Numbered from the stretch's first letter, positions 1 to 8,947 are shown. The stretch: DNA of 64,000 nt from Hydrogenobacter sp. (GCA_028276405.1 JAPYWJ010000005.1:1-64000), one strand, 5' to 3'. The notes: generated by a model from the sequence alone, not told the origin. Numbers and translations are program-made.

Positions 1-324
1 GCAAAGAGATTGACAGACATTCAGTTTCGGGATAGAATAACAACTAAATATGCAAGAGCCAAAAACAATCAAAAAGCCTAAGATTACGCCCGCCAAGTAT
101 AAAAAAGAAGTGGATAGCCTTGCCCTTGCCAATGTGCAGTTGCAACTTGAAAAAGCTTTCAGAAACCACTTAAAAAACCCAAAACATCTTGGATTGCCTA
201 AGTTCAAAAGAAAAAGGGGTAAAGCAGAGTGGTATGGGAGAACTTTTATTCAAGTAGATGGGTTCTTTCCATCTTCCAAGTTATGCCATTGCTGTGGCTA
301 TAAAAAACCTGTGGAGCAGTTCAC
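1..324 (+). mobile_element. Decayed IS605-type element, left part cut by window edge
   Basis: The first 49 bases match, with a few changes, the left-end leader of the intact tnpB element found in reverse orientation at 10159-10206. The element then carries a gutted tnpB and stops at an AGTTCAC right terminus (316-324), which also terminates the elements at 1151, 8927 and 35989. The terminal left-end hairpin and the TTTAAC target lie outside the window. The right-end hairpin has been lost. The permease start codon follows only 14 bases later. Confidence 0.75.
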
Positions 325-346
325 CTCTGTAATCTGGAATGTATAA
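50..346 (+). pseudogene. TnpB remnant with several internal deletions
   Basis: This 98-codon frame aligns in pieces to the intact 408-residue TnpB encoded at 8932-10158. It keeps roughly residues 1-9, 56-63, 69-106 and 307-335, then jumps to the PVEH region near the C-terminus. All RuvC catalytic residues are gone, as is the second CxxC of the zinc finger; only the first (CHCC) survives. The deletions removed about three quarters of the gene yet the frame stays open. The last codons run through the right end of the element into the permease start region. It cannot act as a nuclease; it is a non-autonomous relic. Confidence 0.8.
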
Positions 347-1103
347 CCTTTACCTTTTGTACCAGCTTGTGAAAAGAGATATAAGAATGTCCTTTGCAGG
401 GTCCATATTTGGCACTTTATGGATGTTTTTGAACCCTCTTCTCATGACAGGGGTTTTTTACCTCATATTTCAATACATAGTGAGAGCAAGGTTTCCCATT
501 GATGCTACGGAAGGTGCAAGCTATACGGTTTACCTTCTTACGGGGCTTGCCTTTTGGAACGGTTTTAGTCAGTCTCTGATCAGGGGCATGAACTCTATAA
601 CAGACAACGCCTATCTGCTAAAAAAAACTACGGTACCACCGTATCTTTTTGTGCTTGCTTCTACCACAACGGGTTTTATATACACCTTTGTTTCTTTGGG
701 ATACGCTCTTTTACTCAAGGACTTCCCATGGAGCCTGACGCACCTAATACCGCTAATTCCAGTGCTTATTATAGAGTTTTGCTTTGTTGCTGGCTTAACT
801 CTTCTTCTGGGAAGTCTGTGTGTGTATGTAAGAGATGTTTCTCAAATAGTTTCAACCTTTTTAAGTTTTGTCTTTTACTCCCTACCCATCATATACCCCG
901 TTTCTTATGTACCTGAGCCTTTCAAACCCTTCCTCCTTTTCAACCCACTTTTTTACATGCTTAGGAATGTCCAAATGGCTCTACTAAAAGGTTATATGGA
1001 CCCAAAACTGTTTCTCATTTCCTTGATGATATCTTTCGGGTTCTTGGTTTTAGGTACGCTTATTTACAAGCTTCTTAAGAGAGGTTTCTACGATGTGCTT
1101 TAA
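339..1103 (+). CDS. ABC-2 type polysaccharide export permease (Wzm/KpsM-like)
   Basis: This 254-residue inner-membrane protein has six hydrophobic segments and the family's N-terminal amphipathic stretch ([14 protein letters not shown]). It matches ABC-2 permeases that export O-antigen or capsule glycans across the inner membrane with a Wzt/KpsT ATPase. Its likely partner is the ATPase at 1131-2291, but that gene converges on it instead of sharing an operon. The start follows an IS remnant by 14 bases and has no clear ribosome binding site, so its original promoter and leader were probably displaced; expression may depend on transcription through the remnant. Its stop codon TAA is part of the TTTAAC target of the collapsed element that follows. 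Family assignment is firm; the substrate is inferred from neighbours. Confidence 0.88.
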   Translation: MYNLYLLYQLVKRDIRMSFAGSIFGTLWMFLNPLLMTGVFYLIFQYIVRARFPIDATEGASYTVYLLTGLAFWNGFSQSLIRGMNSITDNAYLLKKTTVPPYLFVLASTTTGFIYTFVSLGYALLLKDFPWSLTHLIPLIPVLIIEFCFVAGLTLLLGSLCVYVRDVSQIVSTFLSFVFYSLPIIYPVSYVPEPFKPFLLFNPLFYMLRNVQMALLKGYMDPKLFLISLMISFGFLVLGTLIYKLLKRGFYDVL

Positions 1104-1104
1104 C

Positions 1105-1151
1105 TCAAACCTGCAAAAAGTTTCCATCTTCTACAAGGTGGAGTAGTTCAC
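1105..1151 (+). mobile_element. Collapsed IS605-type element: left and right ends fused to one hairpin
   Basis: A TTTAAC target (1099-1104) is followed by a left-end-like stretch (CCTGCAAAAAGTTTCCATCTT). This passes directly into a right-end stretch (CTACAAGGTGGAGTAGTTCAC). The core folds as one hairpin (CCATCTT/AAGGTGG). Elements with the same outer ends occur at 8927-10254 and 35788-35989. It sits between two convergent genes and could also work as a bidirectional terminator, although no T-tract follows. Confidence 0.6.
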
Positions 1152-2291
1152 CTCTAAGCTTCCCTTTATCCTGAATATACCCAGCTCTAAAACAGACCCT
1201 TTTGGTATATCAAAGGGTAAGCTCTTCACATCGTAAATTACGCTGGCGCTTTCGTCCAAAAGATAAGCATCTGCAAAATACCTACCGTAAAGCAAAGGAA
1301 AGTCCTCAAAAGAAAACACCACATCTAAGCTCTCATTAACCACTACCTCTATACCTTCGTGCTTTGTAGAGTAAACCCCAAGCATTATGTTATCATTCCT
1401 CCTGAAGATTATAGCCAGAACCACCTTTTCTCTTTTCTTTGACCTTATCCTTACCAGAGCTTTGAGGGTATCTCCGGGTCTTATCTCCTGATGGGATAGC
1501 CTGAAGTCTTCTATGTAAGCGTGAGTTATGTTAGCCCTCTGTATCTGTATATTTGTATCTTCTTTGTCCTTTTCCCTCATATAGTCTTCGTACTCCTTGA
1601 CCACATAAAAAGGATCTCCCTCCATCTGTATCCTTCCATCCTTTAGCCATATAGCTCTATCACAAATGTTAGTTATTTGATATGTGGAATGTGTGGTAAA
1701 AATCAGCGTACCGCCTCTTTCTTTGAACTCCCTTATCTTGTCAAAGGATTTTTTCTGAAAGTGTATGTCACCAACAGATAGAGCCTCATCTATGATAAAA
1801 ATGTCAGGCTCTAAGGCTATCATAACGGAAAAGGCAAGTCTAACCACCATACCAGTGGAGTAGGTCTTTATAGGTTGATAAATGTGGTCTTCAAGCTCGG
1901 AAAAATCCCTTATAAAGTCAAGCTTTTTGTCTATATCCTTTTTGGAAAGGCCGTTCAAAGAAGCGTACATGTAAGCGTTTTCTATACCAGTAAACTCCGG
2001 ATGGAAACCCGCACCCAGCTCCAATATAGCAGACACTCTTCCTGATACTTTTACTTCTCCAAAACTGGGTTCTTGCACACCAGATATTATGGAGAGTAGC
2101 GTGCTTTTACCGGCACCGTTTTCTCCCAAAACACCAAGAGCCTCACCCTTTCTCACCTTTAGGTTTATGTTCTTTAAAGCTATTTTCTCGTGGCTGAAGC
2201 GCCTTCGGAAGAGGATCTCTTTCAGTCTGTCCGATGGTTTCTTGTAAACTCTGTAAATTTTTGACACATCTTTTAGCTCTATGACATACAT
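1131..2291 (-). CDS. Polysaccharide ABC transporter ATPase with C-terminal substrate-binding domain (Wzt-like)
   Basis: The protein has 386 residues. The nucleotide-binding domain shows Walker A GENGAGKST (56-64), signature YSTGM (144-148), Walker B IFIIDEA (164-170) and an H-loop histidine in TTH (199-201). After about residue 245 comes a beta-rich C-terminal domain of the Wzt_C kind, which in ATPases for capped O-antigens recognises the end of the glycan chain. This suggests that the exported polymer is finished in the cytoplasm and carries a terminal modification. The last six residues (VNYSTL) and the stop are encoded by the right end of the collapsed IS element, so the native C-terminus has been replaced. 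Its partner permease lies on the opposite strand. Confidence 0.9.
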   Translation of the reverse strand: MYVIELKDVSKIYRVYKKPSDRLKEILFRRRFSHEKIALKNINLKVRKGEALGVLGENGAGKSTLLSIISGVQEPSFGEVKVSGRVSAILELGAGFHPEFTGIENAYMYASLNGLSKKDIDKKLDFIRDFSELEDHIYQPIKTYSTGMVVRLAFSVMIALEPDIFIIDEALSVGDIHFQKKSFDKIREFKERGGTLIFTTHSTYQITNICDRAIWLKDGRIQMEGDPFYVVKEYEDYMREKDKEDTNIQIQRANITHAYIEDFRLSHQEIRPGDTLKALVRIRSKKREKVVLAIIFRRNDNIMLGVYSTKHEGIEVVVNESLDVVFSFEDFPLLYGRYFADAYLLDESASVIYDVKSLPFDIPKGSVLELGIFRIKGSLEVNYSTL

Positions 2292-2296
2292 GTATT

Positions 2297-4171
2297 TTAT
2301 TTTACTGTTTTGACTTGTATGCCAAGTTCTTTTACAGCCGCAAGAAACTCTTTGAACTTAAATATTCTCCTATCGCAGAGTACTATAGTACCTCTGTCTT
2401 CCTTACTCCTCATCAACCTGCCTATACCTTGCCTAAACTTTATGAGAGCCTTTCTTTTTTGATACTCAAAGGGGTTTTCACCTATGGACCTCAAAAACCT
2501 TATCCTGTGGAAGGTTATGGGATCCTCTGGACTTTCAAAGGGAAGTTTTGACATGAGAATGCCCTTCTCACCTTTTACATCCACACCAAACCACAGACTA
2601 TCAAGTCCTACCAAAGCTTTTATTTTGCCTGATCTTAGGTCCTGTACCAACTTAGAAAGATTGTCTTCTCCCTGAAAGGCCAATCCTTCTTCCCTTTCAA
2701 AAAAATTCTTGTGATCTTTGTTGGTAAGAAGTATAAGAACCTTATCGTAGAGAGTTCTCAGGTATTTGTAAGCCCTAAAAAGACAATCTTTCCAATTTTC
2801 ATCTTTTGGGTCCACCTTATAGACGAGAAAATCTACTTGGTGATAGGGAAGAGTGTGCTCCAGCTCGTAGTACTCACCTATTATACCAAGGGTTTTCTTG
2901 AGGTCCTCTGGGTCCACAGTAGCGGATGTGATGATAACCCCCTTATATCCATCAAGGTCTACAAAACCTGCGGGGAAGATTGGAAAGCACTCAAGCTTAT
3001 AATTGTAAGTACCCAGCTTTTTACTCCAACTTCTGCTTACTACAAATCCAAGCTCTTGGTTTTCCTCTTTCATGACCTTAAGGAATTCCCTTAATCTTAT
3101 TATCTTTTTGGTTAAAAGCTCGTAGGATTTTAGCTTTCTCAGAAAATCCTGCTCCTCCTGGCTGGGTTCATCGTAGGTAGACTTTATACTTATGGATTCT
3201 TCTTGGGTTATTAGGTTAGTCTTTAGAAGGTAGTCTTTTAAACTCAAACTCACAAAGAGTCTATCTTCCAGAAAACCCACTATGCGGTGGCGCACCTCTT
3301 CCTTGATGCGAAAGTAGAGGGACTCAAGGGGGTTTAATATGCGCTTTTGAAAATCCTCTGCGTACTGTTTGACCTCTTCAAGAGCAATCTGATCCTTGTC
3401 ATATTTAAAGAGCTTTTCAAAGTTGTCTATAAAAAATGTCTCCAAATCAGCATCTGCTGAAGGTAAAAACTCCCTTATCTTACCCATGATTTCTACGCGC
3501 AAGGTGTAAAGAGATATACCACTTGTTAAACTACTTGTTATATACCTGTCAAGCTCGTGAGCTTCGTCTATTACCAAAATTTTCTCCTGTGTGTCTTCAA
3601 AGTCCTTTAGAGTCAAAAGAGCGTGGTTAACAACAAGGATATCTGCAGACCTCTCTAACTTCTTTAATCTTGCCCAGTAATAACACTCGTTTTTGTACCT
3701 GCACAAGTTTCTGTAGTGAGGTGTGCAGTAGTCATCTTCAACACACAGCCTGTCTTTTATCTCCTGATCCACATTTATAAATTCAAAATCTCCGTCCCAT
3801 CCACTTTCCATAGCCATATGGACCTCAGGTATTTGGTGTTTTTCGGCGTAATACCTGTCCAAGCAAAGGTAGTTGGACCTTCCCTTTATCACAAGATAAT
3901 TAACTTGGTTGCCCAGCAGATACTCAACATAGCCTCTTAGGACTTCTATGTCTCTTCTGAGTTGTTCTTGGAGCAGTTTGGTTCCCGTTGAGATTATGGC
4001 TTTCTGCCCTCTTTCTATGATGGGTATTAGATAACCGTAAGTTTTACCTGTACCCGTTGGAGCTTGCACTATTTTTATCCCTCCCTCATCTATAACGGAA
4101 AGCACTATCTGAAAAAACCTCTCCTGGACCTTTCTCTTCTCAAGCCCTTTTTGAAGCAAAAACTCATACAA
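2297..4171 (-). CDS. DinG/XPD-family ATP-dependent DNA helicase
   Basis: A superfamily 2 helicase of about 624 residues. Visible motifs are Walker A (APTGTGKT), a cluster of four cysteines (CVEDDYC...CRYKNEC region) expected to hold the XPD/DinG 4Fe-4S cluster, the DEAH box (VIDEAHEL), and C-terminal motifs ending in a QGIGRLMRS arginine finger. DinG-type enzymes unwind 5'-overhang DNA, R-loops and related structures. Start: the frame is open to 4279, but AAGGA at 4180-4184 is best spaced for TTG at 4171. GTG 4177 and ATG 4204 are alternatives, and ATG 4204 would share a CATG with the divergent methyltransferase. It ends 5 bases before the ABC ATPase start and may be co-transcribed with it. 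Confidence 0.85.
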   Translation of the reverse strand: MYEFLLQKGLEKRKVQERFFQIVLSVIDEGGIKIVQAPTGTGKTYGYLIPIIERGQKAIISTGTKLLQEQLRRDIEVLRGYVEYLLGNQVNYLVIKGRSNYLCLDRYYAEKHQIPEVHMAMESGWDGDFEFINVDQEIKDRLCVEDDYCTPHYRNLCRYKNECYYWARLKKLERSADILVVNHALLTLKDFEDTQEKILVIDEAHELDRYITSSLTSGISLYTLRVEIMGKIREFLPSADADLETFFIDNFEKLFKYDKDQIALEEVKQYAEDFQKRILNPLESLYFRIKEEVRHRIVGFLEDRLFVSLSLKDYLLKTNLITQEESISIKSTYDEPSQEEQDFLRKLKSYELLTKKIIRLREFLKVMKEENQELGFVVSRSWSKKLGTYNYKLECFPIFPAGFVDLDGYKGVIITSATVDPEDLKKTLGIIGEYYELEHTLPYHQVDFLVYKVDPKDENWKDCLFRAYKYLRTLYDKVLILLTNKDHKNFFEREEGLAFQGEDNLSKLVQDLRSGKIKALVGLDSLWFGVDVKGEKGILMSKLPFESPEDPITFHRIRFLRSIGENPFEYQKRKALIKFRQGIGRLMRSKEDRGTIVLCDRRIFKFKEFLAAVKELGIQVKTVK

Positions 4172-4202
4172 AAGCACGATCCTTATAATAAAATAAACTT
4201 TC

Positions 4203-4862
4203 ATGGGACAGTTTGAGATATTCAAAGAGTACGAAGCGGATAGGTGGTTTGAGAGAAACAAAGAAGCTCTAAAACCCAAAGAGGATGTAATTGTATGGTT
4301 GCTTGGTCTTTATGGTCTCTTGAACAAAGACAGCAAAGTCTTAGAGGTGGGCGCATCCAACGGTTATAGGCTTGCTAAACTTTATGAAAAGTACGGATGC
4401 ACATGCGTAGCGGTGGAGCCCTCACAAAAGGCGGTAAAAGATGGCATGGATAAGTTTCCTTTCATAAAGTTTCATCAGGTCGCTGCAGAAGAGATGGGTT
4501 TTGGCGAGGAGTTTGATCTTGTCATTGTTAATGGTGTTCTGAGCTGGATAGACAGGAAGAATTTATTTAAAGTTGTGGACAACATAGATAAAGCACTCAA
4601 AAGGGGTGGGTATCTTCTTATAGGGGATTTTCAACTACCTTTTTTTGTTAAAAACCCTTACCATCATATCCAAGATGAGGCATACACTTACAAACAACCT
4701 TATAAGAACATGTTTTTAAGCTCTGGCTCTTATCTTGAATTGGCAAGCATCTGCTATAACCATGACACTAAGGATTTTGAAAACATAGACCTTGGAAACC
4801 TTTTCTGTGTGAGCCTTCTTAGAAAGCAGAGTCTCTATCTTCTACAAGATAAGGTGCTATGA
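4203..4862 (+). CDS. Class I SAM-dependent methyltransferase
   Basis: The protein has 219 residues and a Rossmann methyltransferase core. Motif I is LEVGASNGYRLAKL near residues 46-59; an acidic residue at the end of strand 2 follows (AVEPS); and there is a DLVIVNGVLSWI motif IV-like strand. It is the first gene of a four-gene cassette: its TGA overlaps the next ATG (ATGA), so they are translationally coupled. With sugar-nucleotide enzymes downstream, a role in methylating a sugar or a sugar precursor is likely, but no family-specific residue fixes the substrate. A Wzt_C-type exporter nearby fits a methyl-capped glycan; that link is inference. Confidence 0.75.
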   Translation: MGQFEIFKEYEADRWFERNKEALKPKEDVIVWLLGLYGLLNKDSKVLEVGASNGYRLAKLYEKYGCTCVAVEPSQKAVKDGMDKFPFIKFHQVAAEEMGFGEEFDLVIVNGVLSWIDRKNLFKVVDNIDKALKRGGYLLIGDFQLPFFVKNPYHHIQDEAYTYKQPYKNMFLSSGSYLELASICYNHDTKDFENIDLGNLFCVSLLRKQSLYLLQDKVL

Positions 4863-6895
4863 GAGTTGGTATTGTAGTTCAGGCACGCAATGGCTCCACA
4901 CGCTTTCCCAAGAAGATGACATCAAAGCTCTTGGAAAAGACAGTGCTTGAATGGGTGCTTCTTCGTGCAGGAAGAGCTATGGTAGATGAAAAAATCCTCG
5001 CTACCTCGACCCTTCCTGAGGATGACATCATTGAACAGACCGCTAAGTCCTTGGACTGGAAGGTTTTGAGAGGAAGTCCTACAGATGTATTGAGCAGGTA
5101 TGCGGAAGTTGTGAAGAAGTTTCATCTTGATCGTGTTGTGAGGATAACTGGAGATTGTCCGTTAATAGACCACAGGCTTATAGAACTTTCTCTTGAAAAG
5201 ATGACTAAAGAGGATGCAGATTACATAACCTTAGTAGGTATAATAGATGGCTTTGATGTAGAGATAATAAAGGGGGATTGGATCCTTATAGCGGACAAGC
5301 TTGCTAAACTTCCATCCGAAAGAGAACATGTTAGCGCCTATATAAAAAAGTCAAAGAAGGCAAAGAAGGTTTTTTTAAGGTATCACGAAGAAGACCTTTC
5401 CCACATACACCTAAGTGTGGACTATCCCGAAGACCTTGAAGTTATAGAAAGGATACTAAAGGAGTTAATGTCCGAGGATTTTACCTATCAAGATGTTGTT
5501 AGGCTTATAAAGGAAAAACCCCATCTGTTAGAAAGACGATCCCAAGTTGTTCCCAACGAAGGATACTATAAATCCCTGTGCGAAGATAGAGAATTCATCA
5601 AAGAGCTCAAGGGCAAACCTTTGAAGCTTGAGGAGAGCCTCAAACACTTTGAAAAGACCAAGAGATTGATACCCAACTGTTCACAAACCTTCAGCAAGTC
5701 TTACCTGCAGTTTTCCGTAGGTGCAAGTCCCCTTTTTGTTGAAGAGGGTAAAGGTGCTTACATTAAAGACCTTGACGGAAATCTGTACATAGACTACAGC
5801 ATGGGTTTGGGTGCATGTATTTTAGGTTACGCCTTTGAACCCATAATTGAAGTGCTTCAGAAACAGCTCAAAAAGGGAACCATCTACACTCTGCCACACA
5901 GACTTGAGCTTGAACTATCAGAGGCTCTTACTCAGATAATACCGTGCGCCCAGATGGTCAGGTTTGGAAAAAACGGTTCGGATGTCACATCTGTTGCGGT
6001 GAGGTTGGCAAGAGCTTACACAGGAAGAGATATGATAGCGTGCTGTGGATACCACGGATGGCAAGATTGGTACATAGGAACCACCACGCGTAGCAGGGGC
6101 GTTCCCAAAGCAGTAAAGAACCTTACCCTAACCTTTGAGTACAACAACATAGATAGCTTAAGAAAGCTCTTTGATGAGTATCAAAACCAGATAGCCTGCG
6201 TAATAATGGAACCGGTGGGAGTAGAAGAACCTCAAGAAGGTTTCCTACTACAGGTAAAAGAGCTCGCTCACAGAAATGGTGCTCTGCTGATTTTTGATGA
6301 AGTGGTCACCGGATTTCGCTTCTCTATTGGTGGCGCTCAGGAATTTTTCGGAGTTGTTCCAGACATTGCCTGTTTTGGAAAAGCCATGGGGAACGGCATG
6401 CCCATATCTGCCATAGTAGGGAGGCGCGATGTGATGGAGCTTCTTGAGGAAGTCTTTTTTTCCTTTACTTTTGGCGGGGAGACCTTAAGTATAGCCAGCG
6501 CGATAGCGGTTATAAACTTTATGAAAGAAGAAGGGGTAATACCCTACCTTTGGGAGAAAGGTACAAAGCTGAAGGAGGGCATAGCAAAACTCATAGAAAA
6601 TAAAGAATTAGAAGAGCTTGTAGTGGTAAAAGGATACCCGGTTAGGTTTGTAGTGGACTTTTTAGGAGATAATGCCTTAAAGCTCAAGACGCTCTTTCAG
6701 CAAGAGTGTGCCAAAAGGGGTGTGCTATTCAGCGGTTCTCACAACATCTCCTATTCTCATACAGACGCAGAAATAGAAAAAACGCTTCAGGTATACGATG
6801 AGGTTCTGGATATTGTAAAGTTTGCCCATGAGTATGGTATGATAGACCAACTATTAGAAGGTCAGGTGCTACAACCAGTTTTCAGAAAGCCGTGA
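4859..6895 (+). CDS. SpsF-like cytidylyltransferase fused to class III PLP aminotransferase
   Basis: The protein has 678 residues in two domains. Residues 1 to about 240 resemble SpsF/CMP-sugar cytidylyltransferases: an N-terminal GIVVQARNGSTRFPKK nucleotide-binding loop, then ITGDCPLID with metal-binding aspartates. From about 255 to the end it resembles glutamate-1-semialdehyde-type class III aminotransferases: FGKNGSDV, an IFDEVVTGFR motif, and the Schiff-base lysine in FGKAMGNGMP near residue 507. One polypeptide would therefore aminate a keto-sugar and activate a sugar acid with CTP. Such pairs occur as separate or fused genes in nonulosonic-acid and flagellin-glycan clusters. It overlaps both neighbours by 4 bases (ATGA before, GTGA after). 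The exact sugar is not determined by sequence. Confidence 0.85.
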   Translation: MRVGIVVQARNGSTRFPKKMTSKLLEKTVLEWVLLRAGRAMVDEKILATSTLPEDDIIEQTAKSLDWKVLRGSPTDVLSRYAEVVKKFHLDRVVRITGDCPLIDHRLIELSLEKMTKEDADYITLVGIIDGFDVEIIKGDWILIADKLAKLPSEREHVSAYIKKSKKAKKVFLRYHEEDLSHIHLSVDYPEDLEVIERILKELMSEDFTYQDVVRLIKEKPHLLERRSQVVPNEGYYKSLCEDREFIKELKGKPLKLEESLKHFEKTKRLIPNCSQTFSKSYLQFSVGASPLFVEEGKGAYIKDLDGNLYIDYSMGLGACILGYAFEPIIEVLQKQLKKGTIYTLPHRLELELSEALTQIIPCAQMVRFGKNGSDVTSVAVRLARAYTGRDMIACCGYHGWQDWYIGTTTRSRGVPKAVKNLTLTFEYNNIDSLRKLFDEYQNQIACVIMEPVGVEEPQEGFLLQVKELAHRNGALLIFDEVVTGFRFSIGGAQEFFGVVPDIACFGKAMGNGMPISAIVGRRDVMELLEEVFFSFTFGGETLSIASAIAVINFMKEEGVIPYLWEKGTKLKEGIAKLIENKELEELVVVKGYPVRFVVDFLGDNALKLKTLFQQECAKRGVLFSGSHNISYSHTDAEIEKTLQVYDEVLDIVKFAHEYGMIDQLLEGQVLQPVFRKP

Positions 6896-7965
6896 AACTG
6901 AGGCTTATAAGGAAGGAGAAAATTCTGTGTCCCGAGTATCCATGGGAAGGCATACATACATACCTTTACGGTTCTGTGATAAAACTTCAAGATGGCTACC
7001 GGATGTATTACCAAAGCTATGTGGACGGTATAGGTTTTTTTGTGTGTCTTGCGGAGTCTAAAGACGGTATAAATTGGGAAAAGCCTCTGGTAAAACCTCT
7101 GAAGGAGTCAACACCCCACATATATCCTACTGTAGAAGTGGAGGGAAAGGTTCTTGATTTTTATCACAAAACTCGTTCTCTTGAATGCTTGAGCAATGTA
7201 ATAGCAAACCATCACATACCTTCTGTGGTCTACCAACCTCAGGACCCTTATCCTTATAAGCTCTTTGGCTACACAGAAAAGGGTTATTGTGTTGCCTTTT
7301 CGGAGGATGGCATAAACTTCAAAGAGTATGAGAAAAATCCCGTCATACCTTTACTCAGGTTTCCCAACAGAAAGACTAAGAAGGTCTGGTTCAGTGATGT
7401 GGCTCCGGTTTTTTACGACGCTAGGAAAAAGGTTTATAGAGCTATGGTAAAAACTTACAAGATGGACCAAGAAGGAAGAACCAGAAGGTGTGTGGGACTA
7501 TCTACGAGCAAAGATTTTATAAACTGGACAAAACCTAAAACTGTATGGATACCTTCAGAAGATGAGGACAGACTAGCTCGTTCTTTTGGTTTTAGATGGG
7601 CTGACTTTTACGGGCTTTGTGCGTTTAATTACAAGGACTACTACTTAGGTATTTTGTGGCTTTTCTTTATAGAGTATGAGTTTGAAAGAGGAACCCACGA
7701 AGGAAAGATAGGACTTTACCTTGCTTACAGTAAAGACTGCGTAAGGTGGAAAAGGCTATCTGATGAACCGTTGATACCATGGGAAGACTGGCATGATGGT
7801 ATGATAACCACCGCCAGCCAACCCCTGATAGAAGGGAACAGACTAAAACTTTACTTTTCTGGATTTAACTTTACTCATGGATATGGTGAGTATGAAAAAC
7901 CCTTTGATGAGAACATACACAGAGCATGCGTGGGCTATGCGGAGTTTGAAATAGATGAGGATTAA
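6892..7965 (+). CDS. Five-bladed beta-propeller glycosidase-like protein
   Basis: The protein has 357 residues, starts at a GTG overlapping the upstream stop, and has no signal peptide. It carries repeated propeller strands typical of the GH43/GH32/GH130-like superfold: YRMYYQSYVDG, AESKDGINWEKP, AFSEDGINFKEY, STSKDFINWTKP and YSKDCVRWKRL are five similar 'SxDgxxW' blade motifs. Acidic residues occur in blade loops (WFSDVAPVF, WEDWHDGM). Enzymes with this fold hydrolyse or phosphorolyse glycans, and some homologues in glycan clusters have no known activity. Its place between an aminotransferase/cytidylyltransferase and a PseG-like protein points to remodelling of a cytoplasmic sugar intermediate. 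The function is unproven. Confidence 0.7.
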   Translation: MKLRLIRKEKILCPEYPWEGIHTYLYGSVIKLQDGYRMYYQSYVDGIGFFVCLAESKDGINWEKPLVKPLKESTPHIYPTVEVEGKVLDFYHKTRSLECLSNVIANHHIPSVVYQPQDPYPYKLFGYTEKGYCVAFSEDGINFKEYEKNPVIPLLRFPNRKTKKVWFSDVAPVFYDARKKVYRAMVKTYKMDQEGRTRRCVGLSTSKDFINWTKPKTVWIPSEDEDRLARSFGFRWADFYGLCAFNYKDYYLGILWLFFIEYEFERGTHEGKIGLYLAYSKDCVRWKRLSDEPLIPWEDWHDGMITTASQPLIEGNRLKLYFSGFNFTHGYGEYEKPFDENIHRACVGYAEFEIDED

Positions 7966-8947
7966 GTTCTTCACAGAAGGTGGTAAAGGGATAGGTTTTG
8001 GTCACATTAGTAGGTGTCTTTCTTTATGTCAGGCTTTTGAGGAGTTTTCCAAAGAGTGTATCTTTATCGTAAAGGGCGGAGAAGAAGTAAAAGAAGTTAT
8101 CCATGTTCCCCTAAAGCTCATGGATTGGGTAGAAAATTTAAACTCTTTTGAAAAAGAGCTAGAAGATGCACAGATAGTGATAGTAGACTCTTATCTTGCT
8201 AAGCAAGAGCATTACCAAATAGCGTGCGCTAAAGCAGAGAAGTGTCTTTTTGTAGATGACTTTAACAGACTTGAATATCCTTGTGGTTATGTGCTTAACG
8301 GAAGTGTATATGCTGGAGAGTTAAACTACCCAATAAAGAATAGTGTCTATTACCTTTTAGGAACACAGTACACGCCTTTGCGTAGGGCTTTTTGGCATGT
8401 GGAAAAAAAAGATATAGGTATGCAGATAGAAAGAATACTCATAACCTTCGGTGGAGATGATGCTCAAAATATGACATTTAGGGTAGTCAAGCATCTTGAG
8501 GATGTTTTTCCTCATATTGATAAACTGGTGGTTATAGGCTCTGGTTTTAAAAACAGAAGCCAAATACTTTCTCTGAAGTCAAATAAAGTTAGGATCTACC
8601 AAAACCTTTCAGAAGAAGATATGAAGACTCTTATGGTTTTGTGTGATATGGCAGTTAGTGCAGGTGGACAAACTACTTATGAGTTAGCAAGAGTAGGACT
8701 TCCAAGTGTGCTTGTTGCTGTAGCACAAAACCAACTCCTAAATTGCTTAAGTTGGGAGAAGGTAGGATTCGCCCTTTATGCAGGTTGGTGGGAAGATGGC
8801 ATGCTTTTGGATAAAATTGCAAAGTATATAAGGAGCCTTGAAGATGCTAACATCCGGTTAAAAATGTCAGAGGTAGGCAGACTCTTAGTTGACGGACAAG
8901 GAGCAAGAAGGGTGGCTTATAAAATGGTGAACTACCCCACCTTATAG
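7955..8947 (+). CDS. PseG-like UDP-sugar hydrolase/glycosyltransferase, 3' end altered by IS insertion
   Basis: The protein has 330 residues. The N-terminus has the PseG/GT-B signature TEGGKGIGFGHISRC with the family's catalytic histidine; the C-terminal half has the nucleotide-sugar-binding TTYELARVGLPSVLVAVAQNQ stretch. PseG removes UDP from the 2,4-diacetamido sugar before nonulosonate synthesis, which fits the cassette. It overlaps the upstream gene by 11 bases. The last residues (VNYPTL) and the TAG are encoded by the right end of the inserted tnpB element. Removing 8927-10254 restores in frame a tail ending MVKNLNY with a TAG two bases before the next gene. Only a few terminal residues are changed, so activity may survive. 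No NeuB-type synthase is present in the window. Confidence 0.8.
   Translation: MRIKFFTEGGKGIGFGHISRCLSLCQAFEEFSKECIFIVKGGEEVKEVIHVPLKLMDWVENLNSFEKELEDAQIVIVDSYLAKQEHYQIACAKAEKCLFVDDFNRLEYPCGYVLNGSVYAGELNYPIKNSVYYLLGTQYTPLRRAFWHVEKKDIGMQIERILITFGGDDAQNMTFRVVKHLEDVFPHIDKLVVIGSGFKNRSQILSLKSNKVRIYQNLSEEDMKTLMVLCDMAVSAGGQTTYELARVGLPSVLVAVAQNQLLNCLSWEKVGFALYAGWWEDGMLLDKIAKYIRSLEDANIRLKMSEVGRLLVDGQGARRVAYKMVNYPTL

Noticed and set aside
325-8926. Inversion of the glycan region by recombination between the inverted IS copies at its borders
   Set aside because: The target site of the copy at 8927-10254 is intact on both sides: removing the element restores the PseG-like reading frame, which argues against a crossover there.
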